Shown: positions 21,673 through 32,604 of the stretch, in pieces
How positions within the stretch are numbered: position 1 is the stretch's first letter
Layout of the letters: the number at the start of each line of letters is the position of its first letter
Origin: Deroplatys truncata
Lineage: Eukaryota > Arthropoda > Insecta > Mantodea > Mantidae
Direction of reading: 5' to 3'
Length of the DNA stretch: 64,000 bases
NCBI GenBank assembly: GCA_030765065.1
Contig: CM060988.1
Span: forward strand, 194,988,565-195,052,564
Made by a program: the position numbers and the translations under genes
Notes under the pieces: model-generated
Told to the model about the DNA's origin: nothing
Databases searched by the model: none
What the model saw: the letters and a program-made list of their open reading frames with translations, nothing else

Positions 21673-21856
21673 CACAGCAGTCACTAGATGGCCTACTTTA
21701 CAGCTTTTATTTTTCAGTATGTTTGGTGCTATGTATTGTTTAATATTCACGTACACATCAGACATTATAGATGGAGCCACTTCACAAATGAAATCTTCAG
21801 TCTTTTGTATATTCTTCCACTGGGGTATCCTTGCCTTTAGGGGGCCAACCTGTGAA
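21673..21856 (-). CDS. candidate terminal exon of an unidentified minus-strand gene
   Basis: After a good minus-strand acceptor (TTTTCACAG) an open frame runs VGPLKARIPQWKNIQKTEDF, then ICEVAPSIMSDVYVNIKQYI and a C-terminal KSCKVGHLVTAV to a stop near 21673. The composition is protein-like and unlike the surrounding AT-rich chance frames, and the frame stays open upstream to 21969. I recognise no family. It could be the 3' exon of a gene nested in the 7.2-kb intron of the EB gene, or the tail of a transposase remnant. Upstream of it I see only repeats. Confidence 0.3.
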
Positions 21857-22090
21857 AATTGTTGAAAATTCTTGAACATGAAGATTTTAGAATTTTTGTG
21901 TATTAATAAACTCTGGTTCTTGTAGATTAATATGCCAAAGTTATTTTCAGCTAGTTGCACTTTAAACATATGTCACATGACCATTTAAATGACAGTTTTA
22001 AAGATACAAATCTAATTTGATGCATTCACATTACTTTCTCCACTCTCCATTATTTATTAGCGGATGTACAAACTATTCTTATCAAAGCTT

Positions 22091-22952
22091 ATTACTTTCT
22101 CTACTACGTATAGTAAGTAGGGGAAGTATTGTATTCCACCCAAAAATTCGATACCGAGATTTCACCGGAAATACATGTTTTGAGGCCTCCTGAATCCAAA
22201 AAAAGTATTTTTGGAAACATATCCGTGTGTGTGTCTGTGTCTGTGTGTCTGTCTGTGAACAGCATAACTCAGAAACAAAGAGTCAGATAAACACCAAACT
22301 TGGTATTTAGGTTCAGTATCTTCCAGAGATGTGACACGAAGGTTTTCAAGAAAATCCCCCACCCCAGATTACCCTTTAAATGGAACATTTTTCGAAAATT
22401 TTAATTTTCTCAAAAATGGCTCTAACGATTTTGATTAAAGTATCATATGTTTAAGATATTTTTATGACAAATAAAATGTATATCTTACATTTTCTGGGAA
22501 TGTCTCCAAAAGTGTTCTTCATTGTGAACAACTTTTGCATAACTGGTAAACCATAAGAGATAGACAAAACATTACTACACAAAAAATGTAGATCACGTTA
22601 AAATACACAATTTATGTCATATACTTTTTTTTGTTGAGTGAACCATTTTCCAGATATTGGTTGTTATTCCCTTAAATTTCCAATACTTTTTCTCAAATGG
22701 GAATTCGTTATTCATTTTTTTTTTTTGTCCTGGTAATGCAAAGAGAATGGAATACTCCACATAGCAACCAACTCTTAAAATATTTGACTATCGCTTAAAG
22801 CCTACCATATTCCCCTTGTATCTACAAGAAAATTAGCAATAAGATTAACATCTCGATATCTCAATTAACATGAAGCATATGGAGAATGAACGTTTGTAAA
22901 AATAGTTTGTACAAGAGTAGAGAAAGTCATGTGAGTGTAACACATCAGATTT
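22091..22952 (-). repeat. family A repeat, full length
   Basis: From ACTTTCTCTACTACG-TATAGTAAGTAGGGG to GTGTAACACATCAGA. It carries a GTGT/CTGT tract at about 22224-22256 and abuts a plus-strand family B copy. Confidence 0.85.
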
Positions 22953-23711
22953 TTTTTTCTATCTACTACATTTTAATCCAAATAAATCTTTGCATAAATA
23001 GCTACATTAACATTTCGTTATAGATACAAAGAGAACAGTGATAGTCAAATATTTAAGAAGTGGACGCTATATGCTCTATGACACAACATCTGAAAATCAA
23101 CAGGACTTTGAAGGAATGGCTAAATATTGAACAATTTGAAGTATTAATAACAGATATCTCAGAAATGGCTTATTCCACAAAAAAAGTATTTTAAATAAAT
23201 TTTGTTTTAAAGAAACCTACATTCTTAGCGCAGACATTTTTGTCTATTGCTTAAAGTTTACCAATTGTACAAGATTATGCAAAATTCTCTCCAAATGAAG
23301 AGGACTTCACAGGCTATTCCCAGAAAATTCAAGATATACATTTTATTTGTCACATAAATATGTTTAATACATGGTATTTTAATCAAAATCGTAAGCCATT
23401 TTGTAGAAAATAAAAAATTTCAAAAAATGTTCCATGCAAAGGCTAGTTGGGGTGCAGCATTTTCTTGAAAATCTTTGTGTCTCATCCTTGAAAGATACTG
23501 AACTTAAATACCAAGTTTGGTACTTAACCGACTTTTCATTTTTGAGCTATGCTGTTCACCGACACACAGACGTACACACGGACATGTTTCCAAAAATGCT
23601 ATATTTGGATTCAGGGGGTCTCAAAATATGCATTTCTGGTGAAATCTCAGTATCAAATTTTTGTGTGCAATACCTTCTCTACCTACTATGTACATGGTAG
23701 AGAAAGTAAAA
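22953..23711 (+). repeat. family B repeat, 5' truncated
   Basis: Runs from CTACATTTTAATCCAAATAA to CTACTATGTACATGGTAG then AGAAAGTAAAA. The frame at 23434-23700 is the coding-like core. Confidence 0.8.
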
Positions 23712-24389
23712 AGTCCTATGTCCTCAAATATTAAAAGTCATTTTTCTCATAATGCATTTTCCCAAGGCATGTGAATGTTCGAAATGTTCTTTGTAGTGCA
23801 AATTTCAACCCATCAGATTTTCGTACCAGAGATCCTTAACATCATAATAAATAAAATTTATTGGTGGAATTTTTAAGCAATTAAAATTAATTATGTATAT
23901 TAACAAAGTTGTTATTTATTACCTCTAAAATAAAAAAAAGTATGAATAAATAATTTATTATTTTTTTCTACTGTAAGCTTATTCCATTTAAAAATCATCA
24001 CAATATGCTTTTTTAAAGTGGTATTTCTAGAACATAAAGTTTTGTTACAAAATTTTGAAAACTGCACTGCAAGGACCTTTTATTTTTTACTAGCTCAGTT
24101 AAAAAAAACAAAAAATACCTTTTTCTCAAAAACTATCTTATGGGTTTGTCTAAAAAATTGGAAATTAGTTATATACATTGGCAGTAGTATGTAATAAAAA
24201 ATAATGAGTTTTTTTCTTAAGAAACACAGAATTTTAAATTTTCACAGCTTAGTCCGGTTAAATTTTCACGGGTTAAGTGTTAAAATACATTTATTTAGAT
24301 ATTCAGCTGTAGTTTGATAAAATATATAGACATGCTATTTAAATTTTGCAATCGCTGATGACAAATGCTGCTTTTCTAATTTACCAAGA
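23712..24389. other. AT-rich DNA with a possible piggyBac-type MITE end
   Basis: AAATTGGAAATTAGTTATAT at about 24157-24176 resembles a segment near the left end of the piggyBac-like element (34900-34915). The inverse of TTAACCCGTGAAAATTTAAC occurs at about 24257-24276, reminiscent of a piggyBac terminus with TTAA. Support is weak. Confidence 0.3.
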
Positions 24390-24600
24390 TCAATTTATGC
24401 TTTTAAAAATCTATCAATTTGGTTTCCTTGCACCTACAGCAAAATATGTAATGAAACTATTTCTGCAAAGATTTATCTCAATTAACATGAAGTAGTAACA
24501 ATAAGTTTTGTTAAGAATAGCTCGTAGAAGCTATATAAAAATAAAAAATAATGGGTAGACAAAGTCATATGAGTGTAATACATCAGAGTTTTTAGATCTT
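24390..24600 (-). repeat. family B 5' fragment
   Basis: Inverse of the B start: AAATATGTAATGAAAC, ATTTATCTCAATTAACATGA and GGGTAGACAAAGTCATATGA. Confidence 0.6.
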
Positions 24601-25445
24601 GTGTTCTTGAATACTTAAGTTAAGGAGTAAACTTCATTAAGTTATTTAAAGAATAGGAAGACAATACACAAGAGCACAGCATACAGTTTCAATGAGTGTT
24701 TTTTGCAAAACAGAATGAATATATATAGGGTTGCCAGAATCTGATAATTCAAAACCAGACATTTTTACCATTATTTAATTGGTTTAAGGAAATACATTTT
24801 GAGAAATAAGGAGCCCTAATGTAGAAGAAATGTGCATTTAATTAATAATCCAGAGTTATAGAAGGACTGCTTTATTGTATTTTACCTTAAGTAAGCACAT
24901 ACTATCAAAATGTATTCAGTATTAACATTTAAGTTTTTTATACCAGTTGTATAATACTCAGAAAAGAGTATTAACAATGACTTTTTGAAACTCAGAATAA
25001 CTTATATTTTTCATATTGTATTTGTATCATTGTATTAACTGGTTTTATTGTTAACCTCTTCCTCTCTTCTGTCCAGTTAACACTCAAGAGCGGAAAAAGC
25101 TCTCTCTACATTGGGTTATGACCAGGAATGGAGAAATAATATCGCATCATTTTTAGCAACTCTGAATACTGCTCACTAGAAGTGCAATTAAGAATGAAGG
25201 CAACCCATTTCTTATATGACAACAAATTCTCAAAGTAATCATCCTTGGCCTCCCTCCCCCCAAAAAAACATTGTATTTGTTGAAGTAGAGCTCAAATATA
25301 GTAAAAATCGTGGACTTTTGTCTTTTTGGCCTAGATCTTTTCATTTACAATGAAATCGCAGATAATTCACAAACTCCATGACATTTAGGTATACATGACC
25401 AATCATAGGAGACTAAATAGGATGACTGTTTTTGAGTTAAACTTG
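24601..25445. other. unassigned AT-rich DNA
   Basis: No ORF with recognisable features and no repeat matched elsewhere in the window. A 63-aa minus frame at 25153-25344 is not convincing. Confidence 0.35.
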
Positions 25446-25559
25446 AAAGACCCTTTATTATAATTATAATGAACAGAAATACTTTTTATTGTGATGTTAT
25501 CATATGATAATTTAAACTGAGTCATTACATGTTATTTCCCATCACATTAGCGCTAGATG

Positions 25560-25607
25560 TTAACTAAGCTTTCGGGAGATATGTTTCTCCCATCATCAGC
25601 TACGGCC
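25560..25607 (-). ncRNA. hammerhead-like core, decayed stem III
   Basis: On the minus strand CTGATGA (25600-25594), U, stem II GGGAGA/TCTCCC with loop AACATA, then CGAAAGC. Stem II changes relative to the 8.7-kb copy but stays paired. The stem III region lacks several bases compared with that copy, so this one is probably inactive. Confidence 0.45.
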
Positions 25608-26153
25608 GACTAACAGATCGTTCTCTCCCCTAACTCCAAGAAGTATTTCATTAGACGATTCTTCTGCCCTCTGTTGTGAAGAATTGGAAACTGGTGGTGT
25701 TGGATTTGTTGCCAACTGTGGTGAAGGTTGGGAACTCATCTTTCTTCTTTCTTCTCTCTTGTAATCTGATTGGATCAGCTGCATTAAGTAGTCTGTAGGC
25801 GGTATTTCAAAATTCAAAGCATTCTTAATGTAGAGATGAATAAAAATCTTTTCCCAAATTTCCAAGTGTGAAGGGATCTGTATAGATTTTAGTAGTTTTA
25901 TCTCTTGTCCTATTTCATGGTTACTGTTCCAAAAATGGTTGGCCACTGCTGATTTATCTATTTGTTTCAGTTTTATATTTCTTTGGTGTTCACTTAATCT
26001 TATTTTTAAACTCCTTTTAGTTCTACCTATATATGAACCTTGGCAATCATAACATGAGATCTGGTAAATTCCTGATTTTTTTAAGTTATCAGTTGTATTA
26101 GTCAAAGGTGTATTCAACATATTTCTTAAACTGTAGGTATTCTGAGGTGCCAA
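25596..26153 (-). pseudogene. PLE GIY-YIG endonuclease fragment (185 aa)
   Basis: The frame starts after the RT domain. KKSGIYQISCYDCQGSYIGR gives an intact GIY-YIG signature with a C-x2-C pair, followed by TKRSLKIRLSEHQRN, ANHFWNSNHE and the C-terminal NFEIPPTDYLMQL block. Family knowledge: in PLEs this domain nicks target DNA for target-primed reverse transcription. The copy lacks all RT motifs, so it is a 5'-truncated, non-autonomous remnant. The reading frame itself is still open to the C-terminus. The M at 26153 is internal and not a true start. Confidence 0.75.
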
Positions 26154-26287
26154 CTGTTAAAATTGTTTCAGGAAGAGAAAAATAGAAAAAAAGGAAAGAA
26201 AAAGAAAAGCTACTCCTTATTTTAAGAATAGGTTTTAAAAACTAAAAACAAAATAATTGACTTAAGAACTATTTCTTCTTTTTTCAG

Positions 26288-26419
26288 GTTTAGGACACAC
26301 ATGTCACAATGACGCAGAATGTCGGATGAATGACAGAGCATGGTGCAATAGTTTTAACATCTGTGATTGCATTTCAGGCTTTGTGCAATCCAAAAAAATC
26401 AAGAATCGCTGTCTTCAAG
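26288..26419 (+). CDS. EB-module secreted protein, exon 3 (EB module 2)
   Basis: Acceptor TTTTTTCAG (ends 26287) and donor GTAAAA (26420). The 132-nt exon is phase 1-1 and continues the frame from exon 2 with no stop. It encodes LGHTCHNDAECRMNDRAWC and NSFNICDCISGFVQ with six cysteines spaced C-x5-C-x7-C-x5-C-x-C-x13-C, matching modules 1 and 3. The preceding intron is about 7.2 kb and full of repeats. The matching phase, cysteine count and order of exons are what make this a gene rather than chance ORFs. Confidence 0.8.
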
Positions 26420-26525
26420 GTAAAACAAACATTTGTTATACCTGTATGAAAACTAATATTAGGGACTGCTCTAATGCTCAGAGCAGGGCCAGCTCAAGCG
26501 GGCTTGAGCCATGCCACCGACCAGG

Positions 26526-26583
<58 letters not shown>

Positions 26584-26640
26584 CGTGCATGCGTGTGTGT
26601 GTGCATCTGTGTGTGTGTCTGTGTGTGTGTGTGTGTGTTA
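26526..26640 (+). repeat. (GA)n/(GT)n microsatellite
   Basis: (AG)n at about 26527-26580 followed by GT-rich repeats to 26638, starting about 107 bp after the exon 3 donor. The antisense frame with poly-SL residues is a low-complexity artefact. Confidence 0.9.
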
Positions 26641-27339
26641 GGGGAGGTGAATGGAAAGAAATGACAATGAAGGTGTAATGAGGTGGGGTTGGTATAAGGT
26701 TTTTAACTTTTCTTAAGTTTATTTCCAACACTAAGCTTTTGTCCCAAAACATCATTAGGGTATTGTTTAATACATATTAAGCATGGTTTAAAATAAACAA
26801 GTCTACAAGTGCTAAAGTAAAATAATGACCACTAACTTAATTCCTTATGTTTATTTACAGCATTTTGCCATACCCATTTTAAGTTAAATCACACCACAGA
26901 ACCACAATTTTTTTGTTATTTCACAACTTTAGCAATGCCACACTTGTATTAAGGTTATATTTCTCTCAATTTCCTTTTATTTCTGTTGCTCACATCACTT
27001 CAATAAGACAAAACAATCGCTAGTCAATTGCTTGCAATCTTACCTGCCATCTATTAGCACTTTTCTCAAGAATTTTCTCATGGCAAATGTGAAAAGCTGT
27101 AGATACAGTAATATCATAAAAACAAGACACACATACTTCGCAGTAATTGCTTAGACAACATTAATTTTATTTTATCTATTGCTGTTACCAAAGTGCATTA
27201 TTAGTTGATCTTGTCCAGAAAATAAAAGCTAATAATTAATTGCTTTTTCTAAGCATGTTCCCCTGGAAATGAATGAATAGACTGAACTACAGTTTTAAAC
27301 ATTTATTTATAGGAACATCATTTGATGAAATTACGTTTT
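26641..27339. other. unassigned intronic DNA
   Basis: AT-rich, no recognised element or ORF. Confidence 0.4.
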
Positions 27340-27610
27340 ACTTTCTCTACCACATACTTAGTAGGTAGAAAAGGTATTGCATTCTACCCAAAAATTTGAT
27401 ACCGAGATTTCACCGGAAATACATGTTTTGAGGTCCCCTGAATCCAACTAAAGCATTTTTAGAAAAAAAATCTGCATGTGTATGTAACTTTTATTTAACT
27501 ACAGTACCTTCCAAAGATGCAACACAAAGATTTTCAAGAAAATCCCCCCTACCCTTCACATCAAAGATTTTTCAAAATTTTTTATTTTCTAAAAAAATGC
27601 TCTAACAATT
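27340..27610 (-). repeat. family B copy, 3' part (split by insertions)
   Basis: One minus-oriented B copy is broken into 27340-27610, 28847-29208 and 29917-30130 by two insertions. Element order is preserved across the three pieces. Confidence 0.7.
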
Positions 27611-28846
27611 GAGGAGTATTTTTGAAAAAGTAGGTAGATGCAAAAATTTCCCAAAACGAGTTATATATTGCATCCACATACTTTTTAGCATATGAATCGA
27701 TCTATGGAATCAGATTTAGCAAAACTCGATTAATGCTGTAATTAAAGTCAAAAAAACATCCCAGGTTTTTTAAAACTCAATAGATACAGCCACATAGTTA
27801 AAGCAAAACTCGATACATGCTTGACTCTTTATTTGAAACATACACAAAGCAAGTAAATTAAATTGAGTTTTATTTATGGGCACTCTTTAACTGCTGTGGT
27901 CCTTAGCATCCCATTTTATATTGGGCGTGAAAGACTGGTAATTTTGCTAAGAGGCTTCTTATCAGGCTTGAGGTTCTTTTATGTGTCGTAAATCTATGAC
28001 ACGGGACCACCAGCTTTAGTTCCTTTCTGAAGGAAGCCATGCTAAGGATTTTTATGCCCGAAAAAATCCATTGCCCTCTGCCGGGTTTGAACCTGCGACC
28101 TTGGGAACTAGAGGCTAGCAGGTACCACTAGCCCACAGAGGATGACGTACAAAGCAAGTAAAATGTTTTTTCACCAATAGTATAAAGTTTTAAGTAAGAG
28201 CATTTTCCAATGTCCTAATATTTCAACTACTGCATTCCCAAGGGAAGGTAAGGAGCAGAATATTAATCCTTGCATCCTTGGACATAAGTTGGCTACTCAA
28301 ATAGTCATATCTAAAGTTTTCAATGTAAGCATGAGCTAATGTTTTCCATTTAACTTGTACTGTGCCGGCATAACATTCTTATCTGCAATGCTAGCAGATT
28401 CCATACCCAGAAGCTAACTCCAGAAGTTAACATGGTGTCTAAAGAAAAAAAAAAGAATGTCATTAAGAAACTCATGCAGTATTTTTAAATAATAGATGAC
28501 GCAAAGGACTTCTACACAACTGTTCTAATGGAGGTGTCCAATTTAGACTTTTGTGATAATTATAGTTTTCAGCTAAAATTATTAATTTTGTTCAGTTTTA
28601 TTAGTGCTCTAATGAGACTCATATCAAGAAAGACTGTATCTTTCGAACTTTGAAAAAATCCTTAGTGTTTTTGGAGTAAAACAAACCAATATTTTAAAAC
28701 TGCATATATTTCTGTTAAACCACTTTCATTGCCGCCAAACAAAGACTGCTTCATGCCAAAAACTTTTGTTATAAAATATATGCTTGTGTTTAAAACAAAA
28801 AATGTGATTCTTGTAAAATTTTGATTTCGCATCTATTGATGTTTGC
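27611..28846. mobile_element. unidentified 1.2-kb insertion with about 17-bp imperfect TSD, itself carrying a SINE
   Basis: Flanks AAAAATGCTCTAACAATT (27593-27610) and AAAAATGCTCCCCAATT (28847-28863) are a diverged duplication of a B-family site. The insert contains no ORF I recognise. Its two ends hold loosely inverse TAGATGC(A/G)AAA motifs. The SINE at 27858-28148 is a later arrival. Confidence 0.5.
27858..28148 (-). mobile_element. tRNA-derived SINE with 14-bp TSD
   Basis: Same family as 17250-17545. ACAAAGCAAGTAAA flanks it at 27844-27857 and 28149-28162. The minus-strand head shows TCCTCTGTGGGCTAGTGG and the B box GGTTCAAACCC. Confidence 0.85.
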
Positions 28847-29208
28847 AAAAATGCTCCCCAATTATGATTAAAATACTATATATTCAAGATATGTACATAA
28901 CAAATAAAATGTATATCTTGAAATATCTGCAAATAGCCTCTGAAATACTCTTCATTTGAAAGGAATTTTGTATATTCTTGTATAACTGATAAATGTGAAG
29001 CAATAGATAAAAACTTACTATACAAGAAATATAGATCTCATTAAAACACACAATTTATTTCAAATAAATTTTTTTGTAGCATCAGCCATTTCTGAGATAT
29101 CCATTATTAATAGTTTGGATTGTTTAATACTTAGGCATTCTTTTCAAGTCCTGTCGATTTTCAGCTGTTTCTTCATGGAAAGAGTATAGAATTTTAAGGC
29201 CAGTGTAT
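28847..29208 (-). repeat. family B copy, middle part
   Basis: Continues the copy broken at 27610 (AAAATACTATATATTCAAG, TATCTTGAAATATCTG) and stops at the left TSD of the LINE insertion. Confidence 0.7.
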
Positions 29209-29916
29209 GAATGAATGATTTGTTGTCTACTTTGAACTTATATACAATTTATACAATGTTTACAATACAATGGAGTTGCTTGTTATTTCTCTTTCCCTTA
29301 TATTTAACATTTTGATGTATATATAATGGGGAAGTATAATTTTCCACTATTTACTTTTTTGCCTTGTTACTCTTTTTCCATATCTTCTACAATTTGCTTC
29401 ACATCTCTTTTAACCACTTTAACCTAATTTTTCCTAAATATTTTCCTGCTTTCTCCATATATTCACTTCATCTTGTATTAAAAATCTTCCTAACTTTTAA
29501 CTCTATTGGTAAATTTTTCCATTTCTCTAGTATTAAATTCTCTCTTCTTCTATCTGTATCCTCGCATTGCAGGATATAATGCCATTTGTCATGTAATCCA
29601 TTACATTTAGTACATCTCTCCTCCTCCCTGTTTGACCACTTAAATTTATTACACCTGTCCTCACCCATGCATATCCCATTCTGGCCTCTTTGTGGCATAC
29701 TTCAATGTATCTTTCTTTTCCCCATTCCGTTTTAAAATATTTATAATCTATTAATGACCTTTTTTCCTTGAAGCTACTTATAATTTCTTGCTTTTCAATA
29801 TCCTCCACTTTTGTTCTAATTTCTTTCCAGAAACCCTTACTTTTGTTGTTTCTTTCTGCCTGTGTTTCCCCCATTCCTATTTCTTCCAATGTTATCAATA
29901 TCTTGTGCATCCAAGA
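29209..29916 (-). mobile_element. 5'-truncated non-LTR retrotransposon with 11-bp TSD
   Basis: GGCCAGTGTAT lies at 29198-29208 and 29917-29927; it is one site in uninterrupted B copies. The minus strand encodes the C-terminus of a LINE ORF2 (29468-29880): GFWKEIRTKVEDIEKQE, RYIEVCHKEARMGYAWVRTG and a zinc-knuckle-like CTKCNGLHDKWHYILQCE. It is 3'-complete with a short CATT-type tail and lacks all RT motifs. It is the same family as 30246-32104 and 58735-59985. Confidence 0.85.
29533..29900 (-). pseudogene. LINE ORF2 C-terminal fragment
   Basis: Part of the insertion above. The frame (LEEIGMGETQAERNNKSKGF, then WKEIRTKVEDIEKQEIISSF) matches a C-terminal domain repeated at 30430-30700 and 59210-59488. 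A frame change near 29690 separates it from the zinc-knuckle part at 29468-29698. No RT or endonuclease domain is present, so it is inactive. The N-terminal residues of the longer open frame (above 29916) come from the flanking B repeat. Confidence 0.7.
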
Positions 29917-30130
29917 GGCCAGTGTATAGCATCCAGTTCTAAAATATTTTACTATCACTATTCCCTTTCTATCTATAACAAAATGTGTAATGTAGCTATT
30001 TCTGGAAAGGTTTATCTCAATTAAAATAAAGTAGATAGGAAAATAAATGTTCATAAGAATAATTTGTATACCCTCTAATAATGATACAGGGTACAGAAAT
30101 TCATGTGAATGTAACATCAGACTTTTTTTT
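29917..30130 (-). repeat. family B copy, 5' part
   Basis: Resumes after the LINE with the second TSD copy and ends with the inverse of the B start (ATTCATGTGAATGTAACATC). Confidence 0.7.
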
Positions 30131-30255
30131 TCATGAAATTTACATAAAATATTGTAGTACACATATTACAAAATAATCCTTAGTAATTTGTATGTCTTAA
30201 AATATGACCAAAGGGAGTATTTTAAATACTGACGCTTTACTTTTGTGAACAAATA

Positions 30256-30702
30256 TTGGGCTTACCAAGATCATCACCCAACAGAGTAGCTCAAGCCGAA
30301 TTAGGGAGAACAGGAATTAAAGGAAAAATAGTGGAAAGAGTGCTAAAATATTGGATTAAAATTAGAAACTTTGATGATCAGAACATTTTACATCAATGTT
30401 TGATAGTGCAGGAAAACTTAATCATAAACAAGTCTTGGCTAGCTAAGATAAAGGAAACCTTGATGAAGATAGGTTTTGGGAAGATTTGGAAAGCTAAAGA
30501 ATTATTACAAATAGATTTCTGGAATGAAATTAGGACAAGAATAGAGGATATGGAAAAACAAGATTTATTAGTGAGTTTTACTTTTAAGGGCTCACTGAGA
30601 TTATACAGAGAAATGAAAGTAGTATGGAGCAGGGAACAGTATGTTGATATATGTGATAAAACAGCAAGAGGAGGATTTGCATGGGCTAGGAAGGGATGCT
30701 GA
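30256..30702 (+). pseudogene. LINE ORF2 C-terminal fragment (148 aa)
   Basis: Encodes the post-RT C-terminal region: RVLKYWIKIRNFDDQNILHQ, KIGFGKIWKAKELLQIDFWN, EQYVDICDKTARGGFAWARK. After a frame change near 30700 the zinc-knuckle-like CPLCHQKAKEW...LECE follows. It matches 29209-29916 and 59210-59488 in domain order. The RT and endonuclease domains are lost by 5' truncation, and the frame is broken several times towards 30960. Family: non-LTR retrotransposon, clade not assigned. The first ATG is internal to the element. Confidence 0.75.
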
Positions 30703-31295
30703 ATTTGAAAGATTTGAGAAAAGAGACTGATTTGGAGAAATGCCCACTATGCCACCAGAAAGCCAAAGAGTGGCAATTAGTTTTAGAGTGTGAATTAAAC
30801 AAAGTTGCTTAGAGAGAGGTTAGAGAAGAGAGAATTGTTAAATTTACCAATAGAAATTCAAGCTAAAAAGTTAGTAAATGTAAATTCTAGGAAATATATA
30901 ATAGAAGTAGGAAACTTTTTGGGCAGAGTAAGAGCAAAATGGATGAGGAAAATTAGCAAGGAAGAGGCAAATGAGTATTAAATTACAGTAGTTTTTATTT
31001 GATATGTTGCAAGTAGGATCCAACAACTCAACAACCTCAAGGTTTGAGTTTGTTGGGGTCCGAGGTAAAGCAACTCAAGGTAGAGTTAGTATTGGAGATT
31101 AAATAAATTGATAATTGTACTTTTAGATTAGGAGGAATGTTGGCTACCAGTATTCCATACTGTTGGATAGTTTTTTTTTTATTTTATTGTTATTTTTAGT
31201 AACTGGGTTAAGAATAAATTTGTACAATTAACTGGTTTAATAAAATTAATTACTTTCTTAATTACTTAATTGCCGCCCGCCTGCTTGCCTGCCTC

Positions 31296-32098
31296 CTCAC
31301 TCACTCACTCACTCACTCACTCACTCACTCACTCACTCACTCACTCACTCACTCACTCACTCACTCACTCACTCACTCACTCACTCACTCACTCACTCAC
31401 TCACTCACTCACTCACTCACTCACTCACTCACTCACTCACTCACTCACTCACTCACTCACTCACTCACTCACTCACTCACTCACTCACTCACTCACTCAC
31501 TCACTCACTCACTCACTCACTCACTCACTCACTCACTCACTCACTCACTCACTCACTCACTCACTCACTCACTCACTCACTCACTCACTCACTCACTCAC
31601 TCACTCACTCACTCACTCACTCACTCACTCACTCACTCACTCACTCACTCACTCACTCACTCACTCACTCACTCACTCACTCACTCACTCACTCACTCAC
31701 TCACTCACTCACTCACTCACTCACTCACTCACTCACTCACTCACTCACTCACTCACTCACTCACTCACTCACTCACTCACTCACTCACTCACTCACTCAC
31801 TCACTCACTCACTCACTCACTCACTCACTCACTCACTCACTCACTCACTCACTCACTCACTCACTCACTCACTCACTCACTCACTCACTCACTCACTCAC
31901 TCACTCACTCACTCACTCACTCACTCACTCACTCACTCACTCACTCACTCACTCACTCACTCACTCACTCACTCACTCACTCACTCACTCACTCACTCAC
32001 TCACTCACTCACTCACTCACTCACTCACTCACTCACTCACTCACTCACTCACTCACTCACTCACTCACTCACTCACTCACTCACTCACTCACTCACTT
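31296..32098 (+). repeat. (TCAC)n tetranucleotide array, about 200 units
   Basis: Almost perfect TCAC repeats for about 800 bp, with one visible change at the right end (CACTTAC). It yields an open frame of SLTH repeats because the unit length has no stop in that frame; this is not a gene. Such uniformity implies recent growth or ongoing conversion. Confidence 0.97.
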
Positions 32099-32116
32099 AC
32101 TAAAGCTTTACTTTTG

Positions 32117-32604
32117 CAACTTGCATCTTAAATAACTATTTATTTATAAATAGTGTATTCATAAATTAGGCACTATTAAGTACCCTATTTAGGATAATAG
32201 TTTTTAGAAAAGCAGATTCCTTAATGAAGCCTAACACTTGAAAACATTAAATAAAAGAGCAACTTTCTTATTTTAATTAACATATCCCTTCATATGTGTG
32301 CTCTCATGTTGCTCTGAATATAGTTTTCATTGTTAGGATAATGGAAATGTATTAGTATGTTTTAACATTTCTTATCAGTAATCCGTATCTTCTCATCTTC
32401 GGTATTGTAATATTGTAAATTTAAATTTTACTTTATTTATGTCACTTAAAGGTATATATGTTCCCTTAAAGTTTTAATTCTGAATAATTATTGTAAAGTT
32501 GAGAGTGTCATAAATTTGTAACCCTACATCAACAACACGACTATCACTGAAATTGGTATTTTTAAGATGAATTGCTTTAACACTGAAAATACTTGTATTG
32601 TTAG
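32117..32604. other. unassigned intronic DNA before EB exon 4
   Basis: AT-rich; no element recognised. It ends in the acceptor CTTGTATTGTTAG. Confidence 0.4.

Larger units (their letters stand above)
25446..26153 (-). mobile_element. Penelope-like element, 5'-truncated copy
   Basis: Same lineage as 6638-8776. It keeps the endonuclease half of the ORF, a hammerhead-like core (25560-25607) and the 3' end to about 25446. It lies in the second long intron region upstream of exon 3 of the EB gene, on the opposite strand. Confidence 0.8.
30246..32104 (+). mobile_element. 5'-truncated LINE with about 800-bp (TCAC)n tail inside a 12-bp TSD
   Basis: GCTTTACTTTTG occurs at 30234-30245 and 32105-32116. 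Between them lie LINE coding sequence (30256 to about 30960), a 3' UTR ending near 31260, a short GCCCGCCTGCTTGCC-type tract, and then the tetranucleotide array. The duplication encloses both LINE and array, which indicates that the array arrived with, or grew from, the 3' tail of the LINE. Confidence 0.85.

Noticed and set aside
26471-26755. 94-aa minus-strand ORF with poly-SL and poly-TH
   Set aside because: Pure translation of the GA/GT microsatellite after EB exon 3.
31270-32103. 277-aa open frame of SLTH repeats
   Set aside because: It is the translation of a tetranucleotide array with no stop in that frame; there is no coding signal outside the repeat.
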